Positions 45,807 to 54,033 of a DNA stretch of 64,000 nt are shown here, in pieces. Location of the stretch: NCBI RefSeq assembly GCF_016862995.1, contig NZ_BOOA01000011.1:62001-126000 (forward strand). The letters are read 5' to 3'. The translations under genes were made by a program, and so were the position numbers. Below the pieces are notes generated by a model, which ran no database searches, was not told where the DNA came from, and worked only from the letters and a program-made list of their open reading frames with translations. The DNA comes from Acrocarpospora phusangensis (lineage in GTDB: Bacteria; Actinomycetota; Actinomycetes; Streptosporangiales; Streptosporangiaceae). The first letter of the stretch is position 1. Each line of letters starts with the position of its first letter.

Positions 45807-47539
45807 GGCGCACCTCCGTTCTGGGCCGCCACCAGCTCGGACCAGGCTCCGGACTGGGCGGCGAGGTCGGCGGGGCTGCCGTACTCGATCAGTTCGCCGT
45901 CGTCGAGGACGGCCACCGTGTCGGCGTCGATCAGGCTGGACAGGCGGTGCGCGATCATGATCGTGGTGCGGCCGGCGCGCAGTTCGGCGAGCGCCTCGCG
46001 CAGGGCCGCCTCGGTCTCCCCGTCGACGGCCGAGGTGGCCTCGTCGAGGATGAGCACCGGCGCGTCCTTCAGCAGGGCCCGCGCGATGGCGATCCGCTGC
46101 CGTTCCCCGCCCGACAGGCGCGCTCCGCGTTCGCCGACGACCGTGTCGAAGCCGTCCGGCAGTGCGTCGACGAAGTCGAAGATCCTGGCGCGGCGGGCGG
46201 CCTGCCTGAGGGTGGCGAGGTCGGCGTCCGGCCGCGCCAGGCGCAGGTTCTCGGCGATCGTGCCGTGGAAGAGGTAGGTGTCCTGGCTGACCACGGCGGT
46301 CATCGCGCGGACCGCGTCGCGGTCCAGGTCACGAAGGTCGGTGCCGTCGGCGAGGATCCGGCCGGTCGCGGGGTCGAAGTAGCGCTGGAGCAGGTTGACC
46401 AGAGTCGACTTGCCCGATCCCGACCGCCCGGAGATCGCCAGCGTCGTCCCGGGTTCGACGACCAGGCTGACGTCGCGCAGGGCGGGCCGGGCGGCGCCCG
46501 GATAGGTGAAGGTGACCTCGCGCAGGGCCAGGCGGGGTGGCCGGGTCACCGGTTCGCCCGTCGTGGGCGCGGCCGGCGCGGGCGGCTCGGCGTCCAGCAG
46601 GGCGAAGACGCCCTTGCCGGCGGCCAGGCCGTGAAAGCCCTCGTGCCAGTAATTCTGCAGTTCCAGGAGCGGGCGGAATGCCTCGGCGGTGAGCCAGGCG
46701 ATGAGCAGCAGCCCGGCCGCGTCGAGGTGACCGGTGGAGTAGCGGATCGCGGCGACCACCACCGCCAGGCTGGTGCCCGCCGTCATGAGGAACGCGCTGA
46801 TGACGTAGACGGAACTGGAGGCGGCGAGGTCGCCCATGGTGGCGCGGTAGAGCGCGAGGGCGTCGCGCCGGAGCCGGTTGCCGTAGAGGCCGGTCGCGCC
46901 CAGCGCCTTCAACGTGGTCATGCCCTGGAGGGCGTCCAGCACCCGGGCGGAGAAGTTCTCGTACGCGATCCAGTGGCGCTGCGACCGCGTCCCCATGATC
47001 CGCCGCCAGAGCGGCCGGGACGCGGGCACCAGCACCACGCAGACCCCAGCGAGCGCCCCTGCTACCGGATCCTGCCAGGTCAGAATCGCGACGATCACCA
47101 ACGGACCGCCCACGCTCACGACGACCTGCGGCAGGTAGAAGCCCACGTAGGCCCGGATCGCCTCCACGCCGTCGGCGATCGTGGTGCGCAGCGTCCCGGC
47201 CGGGCGGGTGACGGTGTAACCGGGTCCCAGGTCGAGCAGCCGCTCGGCCAGTCGCGCCCGTAACCATGCCTGGACGAGGGACGCCGTCCAGTTCGCCGAC
47301 TGATCGCGGCCCCATAACAGCAGGCTGCGCAGCACGACGAGGAGCCCCGTCACCGCCAGCGGCCCACCGATACCGGCCGGATCCGGCGCGCCGGAGATGA
47401 GGGCGCGCCGGACCGTCTCGACGAGCGCGACCGCCTGCCCCGCCCCCGCCGCCGATGCTGAGAGCGAAAGCAGGGCGGTCATCGCCATGGGGCCGACGGC
47501 GCCACGTGCCAACCCCAGCATTCGCCGCTGAACCAGCAC
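45803..47539 (-). CDS. ABC exporter half-transporter (CydD-like), first gene of the RiPP operon
   Basis: A 578-residue fused permease-ATPase. The membrane domain contains WRRIMGTRSQRHWIAYENFS and LLELQNYWHEGFHGLAAGKG, typical of CydD-like exporters. The ATPase has GRSGSGKST, VVSQDTYLFHGTIAENLRL, LSGGERQRI and VLILDEATSAVDG. The GTG at 47539 has GGAAGGAGG upstream. It is the promoter-proximal gene, 44 bp from a Zur-type box, and pairs with the half-transporter downstream. Confidence 0.9.
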   Translation of the reverse strand: MLVQRRMLGLARGAVGPMAMTALLSLSASAAGAGQAVALVETVRRALISGAPDPAGIGGPLAVTGLLVVLRSLLLWGRDQSANWTASLVQAWLRARLAERLLDLGPGYTVTRPAGTLRTTIADGVEAIRAYVGFYLPQVVVSVGGPLVIVAILTWQDPVAGALAGVCVVLVPASRPLWRRIMGTRSQRHWIAYENFSARVLDALQGMTTLKALGATGLYGNRLRRDALALYRATMGDLAASSSVYVISAFLMTAGTSLAVVVAAIRYSTGHLDAAGLLLIAWLTAEAFRPLLELQNYWHEGFHGLAAGKGVFALLDAEPPAPAAPTTGEPVTRPPRLALREVTFTYPGAARPALRDVSLVVEPGTTLAISGRSGSGKSTLVNLLQRYFDPATGRILADGTDLRDLDRDAVRAMTAVVSQDTYLFHGTIAENLRLARPDADLATLRQAARRARIFDFVDALPDGFDTVVGERGARLSGGERQRIAIARALLKDAPVLILDEATSAVDGETEAALREALAELRAGRTTIMIAHRLSSLIDADTVAVLDDGELIEYGSPADLAAQSGAWSELVAAQNGGAP

Positions 47540-47582
47540 GTTTCGCCTCCTTCCCGACGGGTGAGCCGGGAGAGACGCTAGG

Positions 47583-47632
47583 CGAGAATGATTTTCATTG
47601 TCAACACATCATTGGGGATGGTTTTCATTTTC
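47583..47632. promoter_or_regulatory. Two Zur-type boxes in the divergent RiPP operon/MFS promoter
   Basis: CGAGAATGATTTTCA (47583-47597) matches the 7-1-7 pattern TGAAAATGATTTTCA with a perfect right half. TGGGGATGGTTTTCA (47613-47627) is a weaker second copy with a 6/7 right half. They are A/T-rich islands in GC-rich DNA and lie between the exporter operon and the MFS gene. Zinc-loaded Zur should repress both sides. Confidence 0.75.
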
Positions 47633-47653
47633 TTCAGACGGTACGTTCCTGGC

Positions 47654-48898
47654 GTGACCGACATCAGGGAGCAAAGTGCCACCGGGCTGGGTTCGCTGCT
47701 GGCCGAAAACCGGGACTTCCGGCTGCTGTGGCTGGGCAACCTGGTCAGTGTCTGCGGCGGCTGGTTCACCGCCGTCGCGGTTTTCGCCATGCTCTACGAA
47801 CACACCGGCGCGGCCGTGGCGGCGGGAACCTCACTGGCCATGCGCTATCTGCCCGGCATCCTGTTCGGAACCTGGGGCGGCGTGCTGGCCGACCGGCTCG
47901 ACCGTAGAACGATCATGCTCGTCGGCGACGGAGTGCTCGCGGCGCTGGCGCTGGCCTTCCTGCTGGCCGACAGCCCCGGCACGGTCTGGCTCGCCTACCC
48001 GCTGACCTTCGCCTCGGCCGCCGTGGGCTTCGTCTTCCAGGCAGCGCGCAATGCCTGGATGCCATCGCTGGTCCGCCCGGAGGAGAACGTTCTCTACGCG
48101 GCGGCGGTCCAGGTCAACGGCCTGCTGTTCCAGGCCGTCGGCGGGCTGGCCGGCGCCGCCGCCGTCACGCTGGCCGGCTGGCGCTGGGCGTTCGTGGTCA
48201 ACGCGGTGTCGTTCCTGGTGTCGTTGTTCTTCACCGCCAAGGTGCGGCGCGGGGACCGGCGTGGCGACACCCGGCCGGACGCGCCGCGCGGCCTGCGGGC
48301 CTTCCGTGAAGGCTTGGGCGCGGTCCGGCGCAGCCGGCTCGTCTCGGCTCTGCTCATCCTGGAGGCGGTGTTCTGCCTGGGCCTGGGCGGCTCGATCACG
48401 GCCATGACGGCCCTGGCTGTGCAGGTGTACGACCTCGGCGACGGCGGCACGGGCTGGTTCTACGCGGTGCAGGGCCTGGCCGGGGCGATCGTGCTGTTCG
48501 CCGCCGCGCCCCGGCTGAAGCGGCTGCCCGAGGAACGGCGACTGGTCGCGCTCGGACTGTCCTGCCTCGGGGAGGGGCTGATCACCGCCGCGCTGGGCCT
48601 GCCGTCCAGCGCGCTCTGGGCGCTCGTGCTCTGGGGAGCCGCCGCCTGCGTGGACGTCGTCTACGGACCCGTGTCGATGGCGATCCTGCTCGGCCACTCC
48701 CCGAACGAGTTACGCGGCCGGGTGGTCTCGTTGTGGAGCGCGACCGCGACGGCCTCACTGGGTGTCTCCGCCGTCGTCTCCGGGGCCCTCCTCGACATGC
48801 TGGGACCGTCGGCGTTGATGCCCGTGCTGGGTGCGTGCATGGCGCTTCCGGGGGCGGCCTGGCTCGTGGCGCTCCGAGCCGGTCTCCTGTACCGCTAG
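47654..48898 (+). CDS. MFS transporter (siderophore-exporter type)
   Basis: A 414-residue major-facilitator protein with about twelve helices. It shows GNLVSVCGGWFTAVAVFAML, WGGVLADRLDRRTIMLVGDG (loop 2-3 motif) and QAARNAWMPSLVRPEENVLY, characteristic of the EntS-like drug and metallophore exporters. The GTG at 47654 is chosen because the longer frame would run through the Zur boxes. It is divergent from the RiPP operon and shares its control region. It may export the same peptide or another zinc-starvation product. Its last 144 bp overlap the zur reading frame on the other strand. Confidence 0.87.
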   Translation: MTDIREQSATGLGSLLAENRDFRLLWLGNLVSVCGGWFTAVAVFAMLYEHTGAAVAAGTSLAMRYLPGILFGTWGGVLADRLDRRTIMLVGDGVLAALALAFLLADSPGTVWLAYPLTFASAAVGFVFQAARNAWMPSLVRPEENVLYAAAVQVNGLLFQAVGGLAGAAAVTLAGWRWAFVVNAVSFLVSLFFTAKVRRGDRRGDTRPDAPRGLRAFREGLGAVRRSRLVSALLILEAVFCLGLGGSITAMTALAVQVYDLGDGGTGWFYAVQGLAGAIVLFAAAPRLKRLPEERRLVALGLSCLGEGLITAALGLPSSALWALVLWGAAACVDVVYGPVSMAILLGHSPNELRGRVVSLWSATATASLGVSAVVSGALLDMLGPSALMPVLGACMALPGAAWLVALRAGLLYR

Positions 48899-49279
48899 CC
48901 CTTCCGGGCAGCCGGCGCACACCCCGTAGACCGCCTCGACCTCGAAGCCGTCCGAGCGGTCCTCGGACCGCTGTTCCAGGACCAGCCCGCAGGCGCGGCA
49001 GATCAGGTGATGGTGCCGGGACGGGCCGCACAGCCGGTAGGTCGCCTCTCCCGCCTGATTGAACGAATGCACGAGACCGGCCTCGACCAGCGAGGACATC
49101 GCCCGGTACACCGTCGTCAGCCCGACCGCCTCCCCTCGCCGTAGCAGTTCGTCGTGCACCTGCCTGGCGGTGACCGGCCGGGGCTCGGTCACGAGCACCT
49201 CGAGCACCAGCACGCGTTTTCTGGTCGCTCGCACGCCCGCCTCGCCGAGCCGGACGTGCCATCTCAATATTTCGGGCAT
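48755..49279 (-). CDS. zur: Zinc uptake regulator Zur (Fur family)
   Basis: A 174-residue Fur-family repressor. DNA-binding helices are GVRATRKRVLVLEVLVTEPR and GEAVGLTTVYRAMSSLVEAG. Metal-site residues lie in RHHHLICRACGLV and VYGVCAGCPEG (two C-x-x-C pairs for the structural zinc). It is divergent from znuA with Zur boxes between, so this member is Zur rather than Fur. About 48 residues beyond the usual end form a low-complexity tail read antisense to the MFS gene, an oddity that could reflect a lost stop codon. The ATG has GAGGTG upstream. Confidence 0.9.
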   Translation of the reverse strand: MPEILRWHVRLGEAGVRATRKRVLVLEVLVTEPRPVTARQVHDELLRRGEAVGLTTVYRAMSSLVEAGLVHSFNQAGEATYRLCGPSRHHHLICRACGLVLEQRSEDRSDGFEVEAVYGVCAGCPEGLAVQETGSERHEPGRPRKRHARTQHGHQRRRSQHVEEGPGDDGGDTQ

Positions 49280-49297
49280 GTCGGACACCTCGGAACT

Positions 49298-49365
49298 TGA
49301 CAATGGTTTTCGTTTTCTACAGGGTTGTCCAACGAAGCGCCAGTCGTGAATGAAAACCGTTATTG
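49298..49365. promoter_or_regulatory. Two Zur-type boxes between zur and znuA
   Basis: TGACAATGGTTTTCG (49298-49312) and TGAAAACCGTTATTG (49351-49365) resemble the TGAAAATGATTTTCA consensus, the first with a 6/7 left half and a 5/7 right half, the second with a 6/7 left half only. They flank the start regions of zur and znuA and fit autoregulation and zinc-responsive repression. Confidence 0.7.
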
Positions 49366-49382
49366 ATCTAGGAAGGCCCGGC

Positions 49383-50306
49383 ATGCATCCCCTGCGCTCT
49401 GCCGCCCTCTGCGCCCTTGCCCTGCTCCTCACCGCCTGCGGCGGGACGACCACCCCCGCGGCGACCCCGGCCGGAGCCCCGACAGCCACTCCCGAAGCCA
49501 TCACGGTCGTCGCGTCCACCAACGTCTACGGCGACATCGTCCAGCAGGTGGGCGGTGACCGGGTCCAGGTGACCTCGATCATCTCCGACCCCGGTCAGGA
49601 CCCGCACTCCTACGAGGCCAACACCCAGAACCAGCTCGCCCTGTCCAAGGCCAAGGTGGTGGTCGAGAACGGCGGCGGCTACGACGACTTCGTCGACACC
49701 ATGCTCAAGGCCAGCGGCAACACCTCGGTCGAGCTCATCAACGCCGTCACCGTCTCCGGCCGTACGGCCCCCGCCGGCGAGGAGCTCAACGAGCACATCT
49801 GGTACGACCTCCCGTCCGTCGCCAAGATCGCCGACCAGATCGCCACGGCCCTGGCCAAGGCCGACCCCGCCTCCGCTGCCACCTTCACCGCCAACGCCGA
49901 CACCTTCAAGCAGAAGCTCCAGCCTCTGCAGGACCGCACGGCGCGGATCGCGGCCGACGCGGGCGGCACCGCTGTGGCGATCACCGAACCCGTCCCGGGC
50001 TATCTGCTGGACGCGGCCGGGCTCAAGAACCTCACTCCCGACGAGTTCGCCGAGGCCATCGAGGAAGGCGACGACGTCTCCCCGCAGGTCCTGGCCGAGA
50101 CGCTCGCCCTCTTCACCGGCAAGAAAGTGGCGGCCCTGGTCTACAACGAGCAGACCAGCGGACCGCAGACCGAGCAACTGAAGAAGGCTGCCACCGACAA
50201 CGGCATCGCGGTGGTCCCGGTCACCGAGACCCTGCCCGAGGGCAAGGACTACATCGGCTGGATGGCGGCGACCCTCGACGCGCTCCAGGCCGCTCTCGTC
50301 AAATGA
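49383..50306 (+). CDS. znuA: Zinc ABC transporter substrate-binding lipoprotein
   Basis: A 307-residue cluster A-I metal-binding lipoprotein with lipobox ALALLLTACGG (Cys near residue 18). Metal-site blocks are DPHSYEANTQNQ and NEHIWYDLPSV, plus the C-terminal YNEQTSGPQTEQLKKAA. The ATG at 49383 has AGGAAGG upstream and excludes the Zur box, unlike the earlier in-frame ATG at 49350. The His-rich loop of many ZnuA proteins is absent. It captures zinc for ZnuBC. Confidence 0.9.
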   Translation: MHPLRSAALCALALLLTACGGTTTPAATPAGAPTATPEAITVVASTNVYGDIVQQVGGDRVQVTSIISDPGQDPHSYEANTQNQLALSKAKVVVENGGGYDDFVDTMLKASGNTSVELINAVTVSGRTAPAGEELNEHIWYDLPSVAKIADQIATALAKADPASAATFTANADTFKQKLQPLQDRTARIAADAGGTAVAITEPVPGYLLDAAGLKNLTPDEFAEAIEEGDDVSPQVLAETLALFTGKKVAALVYNEQTSGPQTEQLKKAATDNGIAVVPVTETLPEGKDYIGWMAATLDALQAALVK

Positions 50307-51130
50307 CCGCCGATGCCCTCATCGCTCCGCGCCGCTCCACCATCGACACGGTGATCAGCCTCAGCGGCGCGGAGCTCGCCTTCGGCGACCGGATTCTCTG
50401 GCGCGGCCTGGACCTGGAGTTGGGCCGGGGCGAGTTCGTCGCCGTCCTCGGCCCGAACGGTTCGGGTAAGACCAGTTTTCTCCGTGTTCTGCTCGGCCAG
50501 CAGCGCCTGAACGCGGGAACCCTGCTGATCGAAGGACGGCCACCTCGCCGGGGCAGTGCCCTGCTCGGCTACATCCCGCAGCATCGGGCCATGGCTCCGC
50601 AGACGCCGCTCCGTGGCCGCGACCTCATCCGGCTGGGCCTGGACGGTCATCGCTGGGGACCCGGCACGCGGCGGACCCGCCCGCGGGTGGCCGAACTGCT
50701 GGCGGCCGTGGGCGCGACCGACTACGCCGACGTGCCGCTCGCCCTGCTCTCGGGCGGCGAACTGCAACGCCTGCGTGTCGCCCAGGCTCTGGCCACCGAC
50801 CCCGCCATCCTGCTCTGCGACGAACCCCTGCTCTCGCTGGACCTGCACCACCAGAAAGTGGTCACGGAACTGATCGACGCCCGGCGGCGGAGCCACGACA
50901 CCACGGTGGTGTTCGTCACCCATGAGATCAACCCCATCCTGGAGAAGGTGGACCGCGTGCTCTACCTGGCCGGGGGACGCTTCCGCTTCGGCGCCCCCGA
51001 AGCGGTGATGACCTCCGAAACCTTGTCCGACCTGTACGGAAGTCCGATCGACGTGGTCCAGATCAACGGCAGGCTCGTGGTCGTCGGCGCCCCTGGCTCC
51101 GTGGGCCACGACGGAGAACCCGCACCATGA
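50303..51130 (+). CDS. znuC: Zinc ABC transporter ATPase
   Basis: A 275-residue ATPase of the manganese/zinc transporter class. It has Walker A GPNGSGKTS, Q-loop GYIPQHRAMAPQTPLRGRDL, signature LSGGELQRL, Walker B ILLCDEPLLSLDL and switch FVTHEINPIL. The ATG overlaps the znuA stop by 4 bp and the stop overlaps znuB by 4 bp. Confidence 0.92.
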   Translation: MTADALIAPRRSTIDTVISLSGAELAFGDRILWRGLDLELGRGEFVAVLGPNGSGKTSFLRVLLGQQRLNAGTLLIEGRPPRRGSALLGYIPQHRAMAPQTPLRGRDLIRLGLDGHRWGPGTRRTRPRVAELLAAVGATDYADVPLALLSGGELQRLRVAQALATDPAILLCDEPLLSLDLHHQKVVTELIDARRRSHDTTVVFVTHEINPILEKVDRVLYLAGGRFRFGAPEAVMTSETLSDLYGSPIDVVQINGRLVVVGAPGSVGHDGEPAP

Positions 51131-51993
51131 CCAGCGACATCTGGCAGCAGATCTTCAACTACGACAACTACGGCGAACTGCTGTCCCTCGTGCAGAACTC
51201 GCTGATCGCTGGAGCGGTCCTGGGCCTGGTCGGCGGCGTCATCGGCACCTTCGTCATGATGCGCGACCTCGCCTTCGCCGTACACGGCATCGCCGAACTG
51301 TCCTTCGCGGGCGCCTCGGCGGCGCTCCTGATCGGCGTGAACGTCGCCGCCGGCTCACTTGCGGGGTCGGTCCTCGCGGCCGTGATCATCGGGGCGCTGG
51401 GCGTACGGGCGAGGGATCGCAATTCAGTCATCGGCGTGCTCATGCCGTTCGGCCTGGGCCTCGGCGTGCTGTTCCTGGCCCTGTACAAGGGCCGCGCGGC
51501 GAACAAGTTCGGCCTGCTCACCGGTCAGATCGTGGCCGTCGACACAGTGCAGATGAGCTGGCTGGTCGGCACGTCCGCCGTGGTGCTGCTCGGGCTCGCC
51601 GCGGTGTGGAGACCCTTGATGTTCGCCAGCTTGGACCCTGAGGTGGCCGCCGCCAGGGGCGTTCCCGTCCGGGCTTTGTCGTCGGTCTTCATGGTGCTGC
51701 TCGGTCTGTCGGTGGCCGTCGCGATCCAGGTCGTCGGCGCGCTGCTGGTGCTGGCCCTGCTGGTCACCCCCGCCGCGGCGGCCATGCGCGTCACCGCGTC
51801 ACCGGCCCGGGTGATCCTGCTCAGCGTGCTGTTCGCGGTGACCTCGGTGGTGGGCGGCATCATGCTCGCGCTGGGCAGTAGCATCCCGATCAGTCCGTAC
51901 GTGACCACCATCTCCTTCACGCTCTACCTGGGCTGCCGGGGCATCGGCGGGTCACGCGCTACTCGTAGGGTTCTACCGGCGCCGGGATCTTAG
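51127..51993 (+). CDS. znuB: Zinc ABC transporter permease
   Basis: A 288-residue ABC-3 family permease with about eight helices. It shows FVMMRDLAFAVHGIAELSFA (the conserved H-G/A-I/L-S-H/F segment) and ALLVLALLVTPAAAAMRV. It is the third gene of a compact znuACB operon. Its last 35 bp overlap the 3' end of the convergent TIGR03943 gene. Confidence 0.92.
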   Translation: MTSDIWQQIFNYDNYGELLSLVQNSLIAGAVLGLVGGVIGTFVMMRDLAFAVHGIAELSFAGASAALLIGVNVAAGSLAGSVLAAVIIGALGVRARDRNSVIGVLMPFGLGLGVLFLALYKGRAANKFGLLTGQIVAVDTVQMSWLVGTSAVVLLGLAAVWRPLMFASLDPEVAAARGVPVRALSSVFMVLLGLSVAVAIQVVGALLVLALLVTPAAAAMRVTASPARVILLSVLFAVTSVVGGIMLALGSSIPISPYVTTISFTLYLGCRGIGGSRATRRVLPAPGS

Positions 51994-52702
51994 CGACCGA
52001 GACGGCGTCCAGTTCGGGGGCCACCATCCCGACCGGGGTCTTGCCGGACTTGGGCTCCCGCCAGGTGCCGATCACTTCGACCCAGGAATCCTCCTCCGGC
52101 ATGGCCTGGCCCAGGACGGCCACCTTCAGCGCGATCCCATCGGCGGCGCAGCAGGCGATCTGAATGCGTGCCACATACCAGCGGTCCTTTTTCTTCACCG
52201 ACTTGACGACGAAGCCGGTGAGCTTCACCTGCCGGCCGGTGAGCGACATGCTCGAATCGCCCCAGGCCCTGCCGATGAACTCGCCCAGGGTCATCTCGGT
52301 GACCTTTCCGGCGGGAAGCGCGCTGTAGGCGTCCAGCGCGGCGACGGGCATCTGGGCGGTGGCCTCCTCCGACTTGGCCGAGAACGCGCCGAGCGCGGGC
52401 GGCGAGATCAGGAAGATCGCGAACACCGGCAACACCAGCAGCCAGGCCACACGGGGCGCATGCCCATGGTCATGCCCCTCGTGGTGGTTCGATGAATCGG
52501 CGGCGTGGTCCGGTCCTGCGGCGCCCCGCCATTCCTGGATCACCCCGATGACGCCCAGGACGAACACCACCGCGCCCGCGGCGATCAGGAATGGCCGGAA
52601 CCCTGGCTTCACATAGTTCAGATACGTGGTGGACAGCATCGTGATCCGCAGCACCGCCCCGCCCAGCAGGAAGAGGATCATGCTCTGCGTCAGCCGGCTC
52701 AC
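51959..52702 (-). CDS. TIGR03943-family putative permease subunit
   Basis: A 247-residue protein with N-terminal membrane helices (SMILFLLGGAVLRITML, IAAGAVVFVLGVIGVIQ). A histidine-rich loop HHEGHDHGHAP, another helix, and a C-terminal soluble domain with WYVARIQIACCAADGIALKV complete it. The family is regularly paired with a DUF318-type permease, as here: its GTG overlaps that gene's stop by 4 bp. In actinobacteria such pairs are often near zinc genes. A metal-related role fits the histidines and the znu neighbours. Confidence 0.88.
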   Translation of the reverse strand: MSRLTQSMILFLLGGAVLRITMLSTTYLNYVKPGFRPFLIAAGAVVFVLGVIGVIQEWRGAAGPDHAADSSNHHEGHDHGHAPRVAWLLVLPVFAIFLISPPALGAFSAKSEEATAQMPVAALDAYSALPAGKVTEMTLGEFIGRAWGDSSMSLTGRQVKLTGFVVKSVKKKDRWYVARIQIACCAADGIALKVAVLGQAMPEEDSWVEVIGTWREPKSGKTPVGMVAPELDAVSVAKIPAPVEPYE

Positions 52703-53713
52703 AGGAGGACCTCCCCGACCGCCAGACTGACGATCACCGCGAGAACAAAGGTCAGCGGAATGAACCGGGCGGCGAACCGCCGCCCGAAGGTGCCCGCCTG
52801 CAAGGCGATCAACTTCAGATCCACCATCGGTCCCACCACCAGAAAGGCCAGCTTCGCGGTCGGCGAGAAGGCGGTCAGCGATGCCGCCACGAACGCGTCC
52901 GCCTCTGAGCAGATCGAAAGGATCACCGCCAGCAGCGCCAGTGCCAGCACCGACAGCACCGGAACGGCCGCCACCGACTCCAGCCATGACCGTGGCACGA
53001 CCACGTTCATCGTCGCCGCGGCGGCCCCGCCGACCACGAGAAACCCACCCGCGTGCAGGAAGTCGTGCCGCATCGCCGTGTAGAACGAGGCCCACTTCGA
53101 TCCCCCACCCGCCGCGCGTGAGGGGATGCGCAGCCACTCGGCCCGCCCGAACCGCAGCCACACCCACCCCGCCAGCACCGCCACCACGAGCGAGGCCCCG
53201 AACCGGGCCACCGCCATCATCGGCTGCCCCGGGAAGGCCACCACCGTCGCCACGACCACCACCGGATTGATCGCCGGGGAGGCCAGCAGGAACGCCAGCG
53301 CCGCCGCGGGGGTCACCCCCCCTGGACATCAACCCCGACGCGACCGGGACCGACGCGCATTCGCATCCCGGCAGCACCGCCCCGGCCGCGCCCGCCACCG
53401 GCACCGCCAGCGCGGGCCGCCGCGGTAGCGCCCTGGTCCAGAACGAGGCCGGCACGAAGGCCGAGATCGCCGCCGACAGCAGCACTCCGAAGACCAGGAA
53501 CGGCAACGCCTGAACACAGATGGCCACGAAGATCGTGGCCCACGTCTGCAGCGCCGGAGCGGTCAGGTACGGCGCGAGCACGAACCGCCCGACCACCAGC
53601 AACCCGACGACCACGGCGAACGCCCACGGGCCTACCGGGGCCGTCGGCCCTCGGCGGCCCCATCCGTCTGGAGGAAGCTCAGCAGGAACATCGACCGTAA
53701 CCCGCTCGGACAT
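52699..53713 (-). pseudogene. DUF318-family permease with a frameshift in a G7 tract
   Basis: The frame from the ATG at 53713 gives the N-terminal helices, QALPFLVFGVLLSAAISAFV and GAVLPGCECASVPVASGLMS. At a run of seven G on the coding strand (53316-53322) it leaves frame. Another frame continues seamlessly as TPAAALAFLLASPAINPVVV to VSLAVGEVLL. Six G would restore one protein of about 337 residues. The sharp join and intact flanking halves suggest a recent slip, a phase-variable tract or a sequencing error rather than long-standing decay. Confidence 0.85.
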
Positions 53714-54033
53714 ACCGCCGATCCTTCCAGAAATCCCCAGCCGGTTGTAATGGAACTGAAAGTCATTCCCTGGGAACGTCCGATGCCCCTCGCCGTCCGA
53801 TCTGCGCGATGGGCCCGGGTGCCGGAGCCTCATGATGCCGCCAGGGCGAGCAGGGAGCCACAATGGCCGATATAACGGTTTGGCCTATCGGTCGGGCCGA
53901 TATTACGCCGAGCTGGCCATATATCAACATGTGTTGCGTTTGTCACGAAACGGCATTAATGACGGGTTGACCTGCCGAGCTCCGCCATTCGAGACTTTCA
54001 CCGATCACGCGGAGGGCGTACGGCCCGATCACG
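53714..54033. other. A/T-rich divergent promoter region
   Basis: The stretch between the permease pair and the YibE/F gene has a locally A/T-rich block (about 53860-53970) likely to contain promoters. TGGAACTGAAAGTCATTCC near 53749 faintly resembles a Zur half-site but is too weak to call. No gene is seen. Confidence 0.4.

Noticed and set aside
53745..53775. Weak Zur-like site before the DUF318-type permease
   Set aside because: Only a few positions match the 7-1-7 consensus, and the palindrome is poor.
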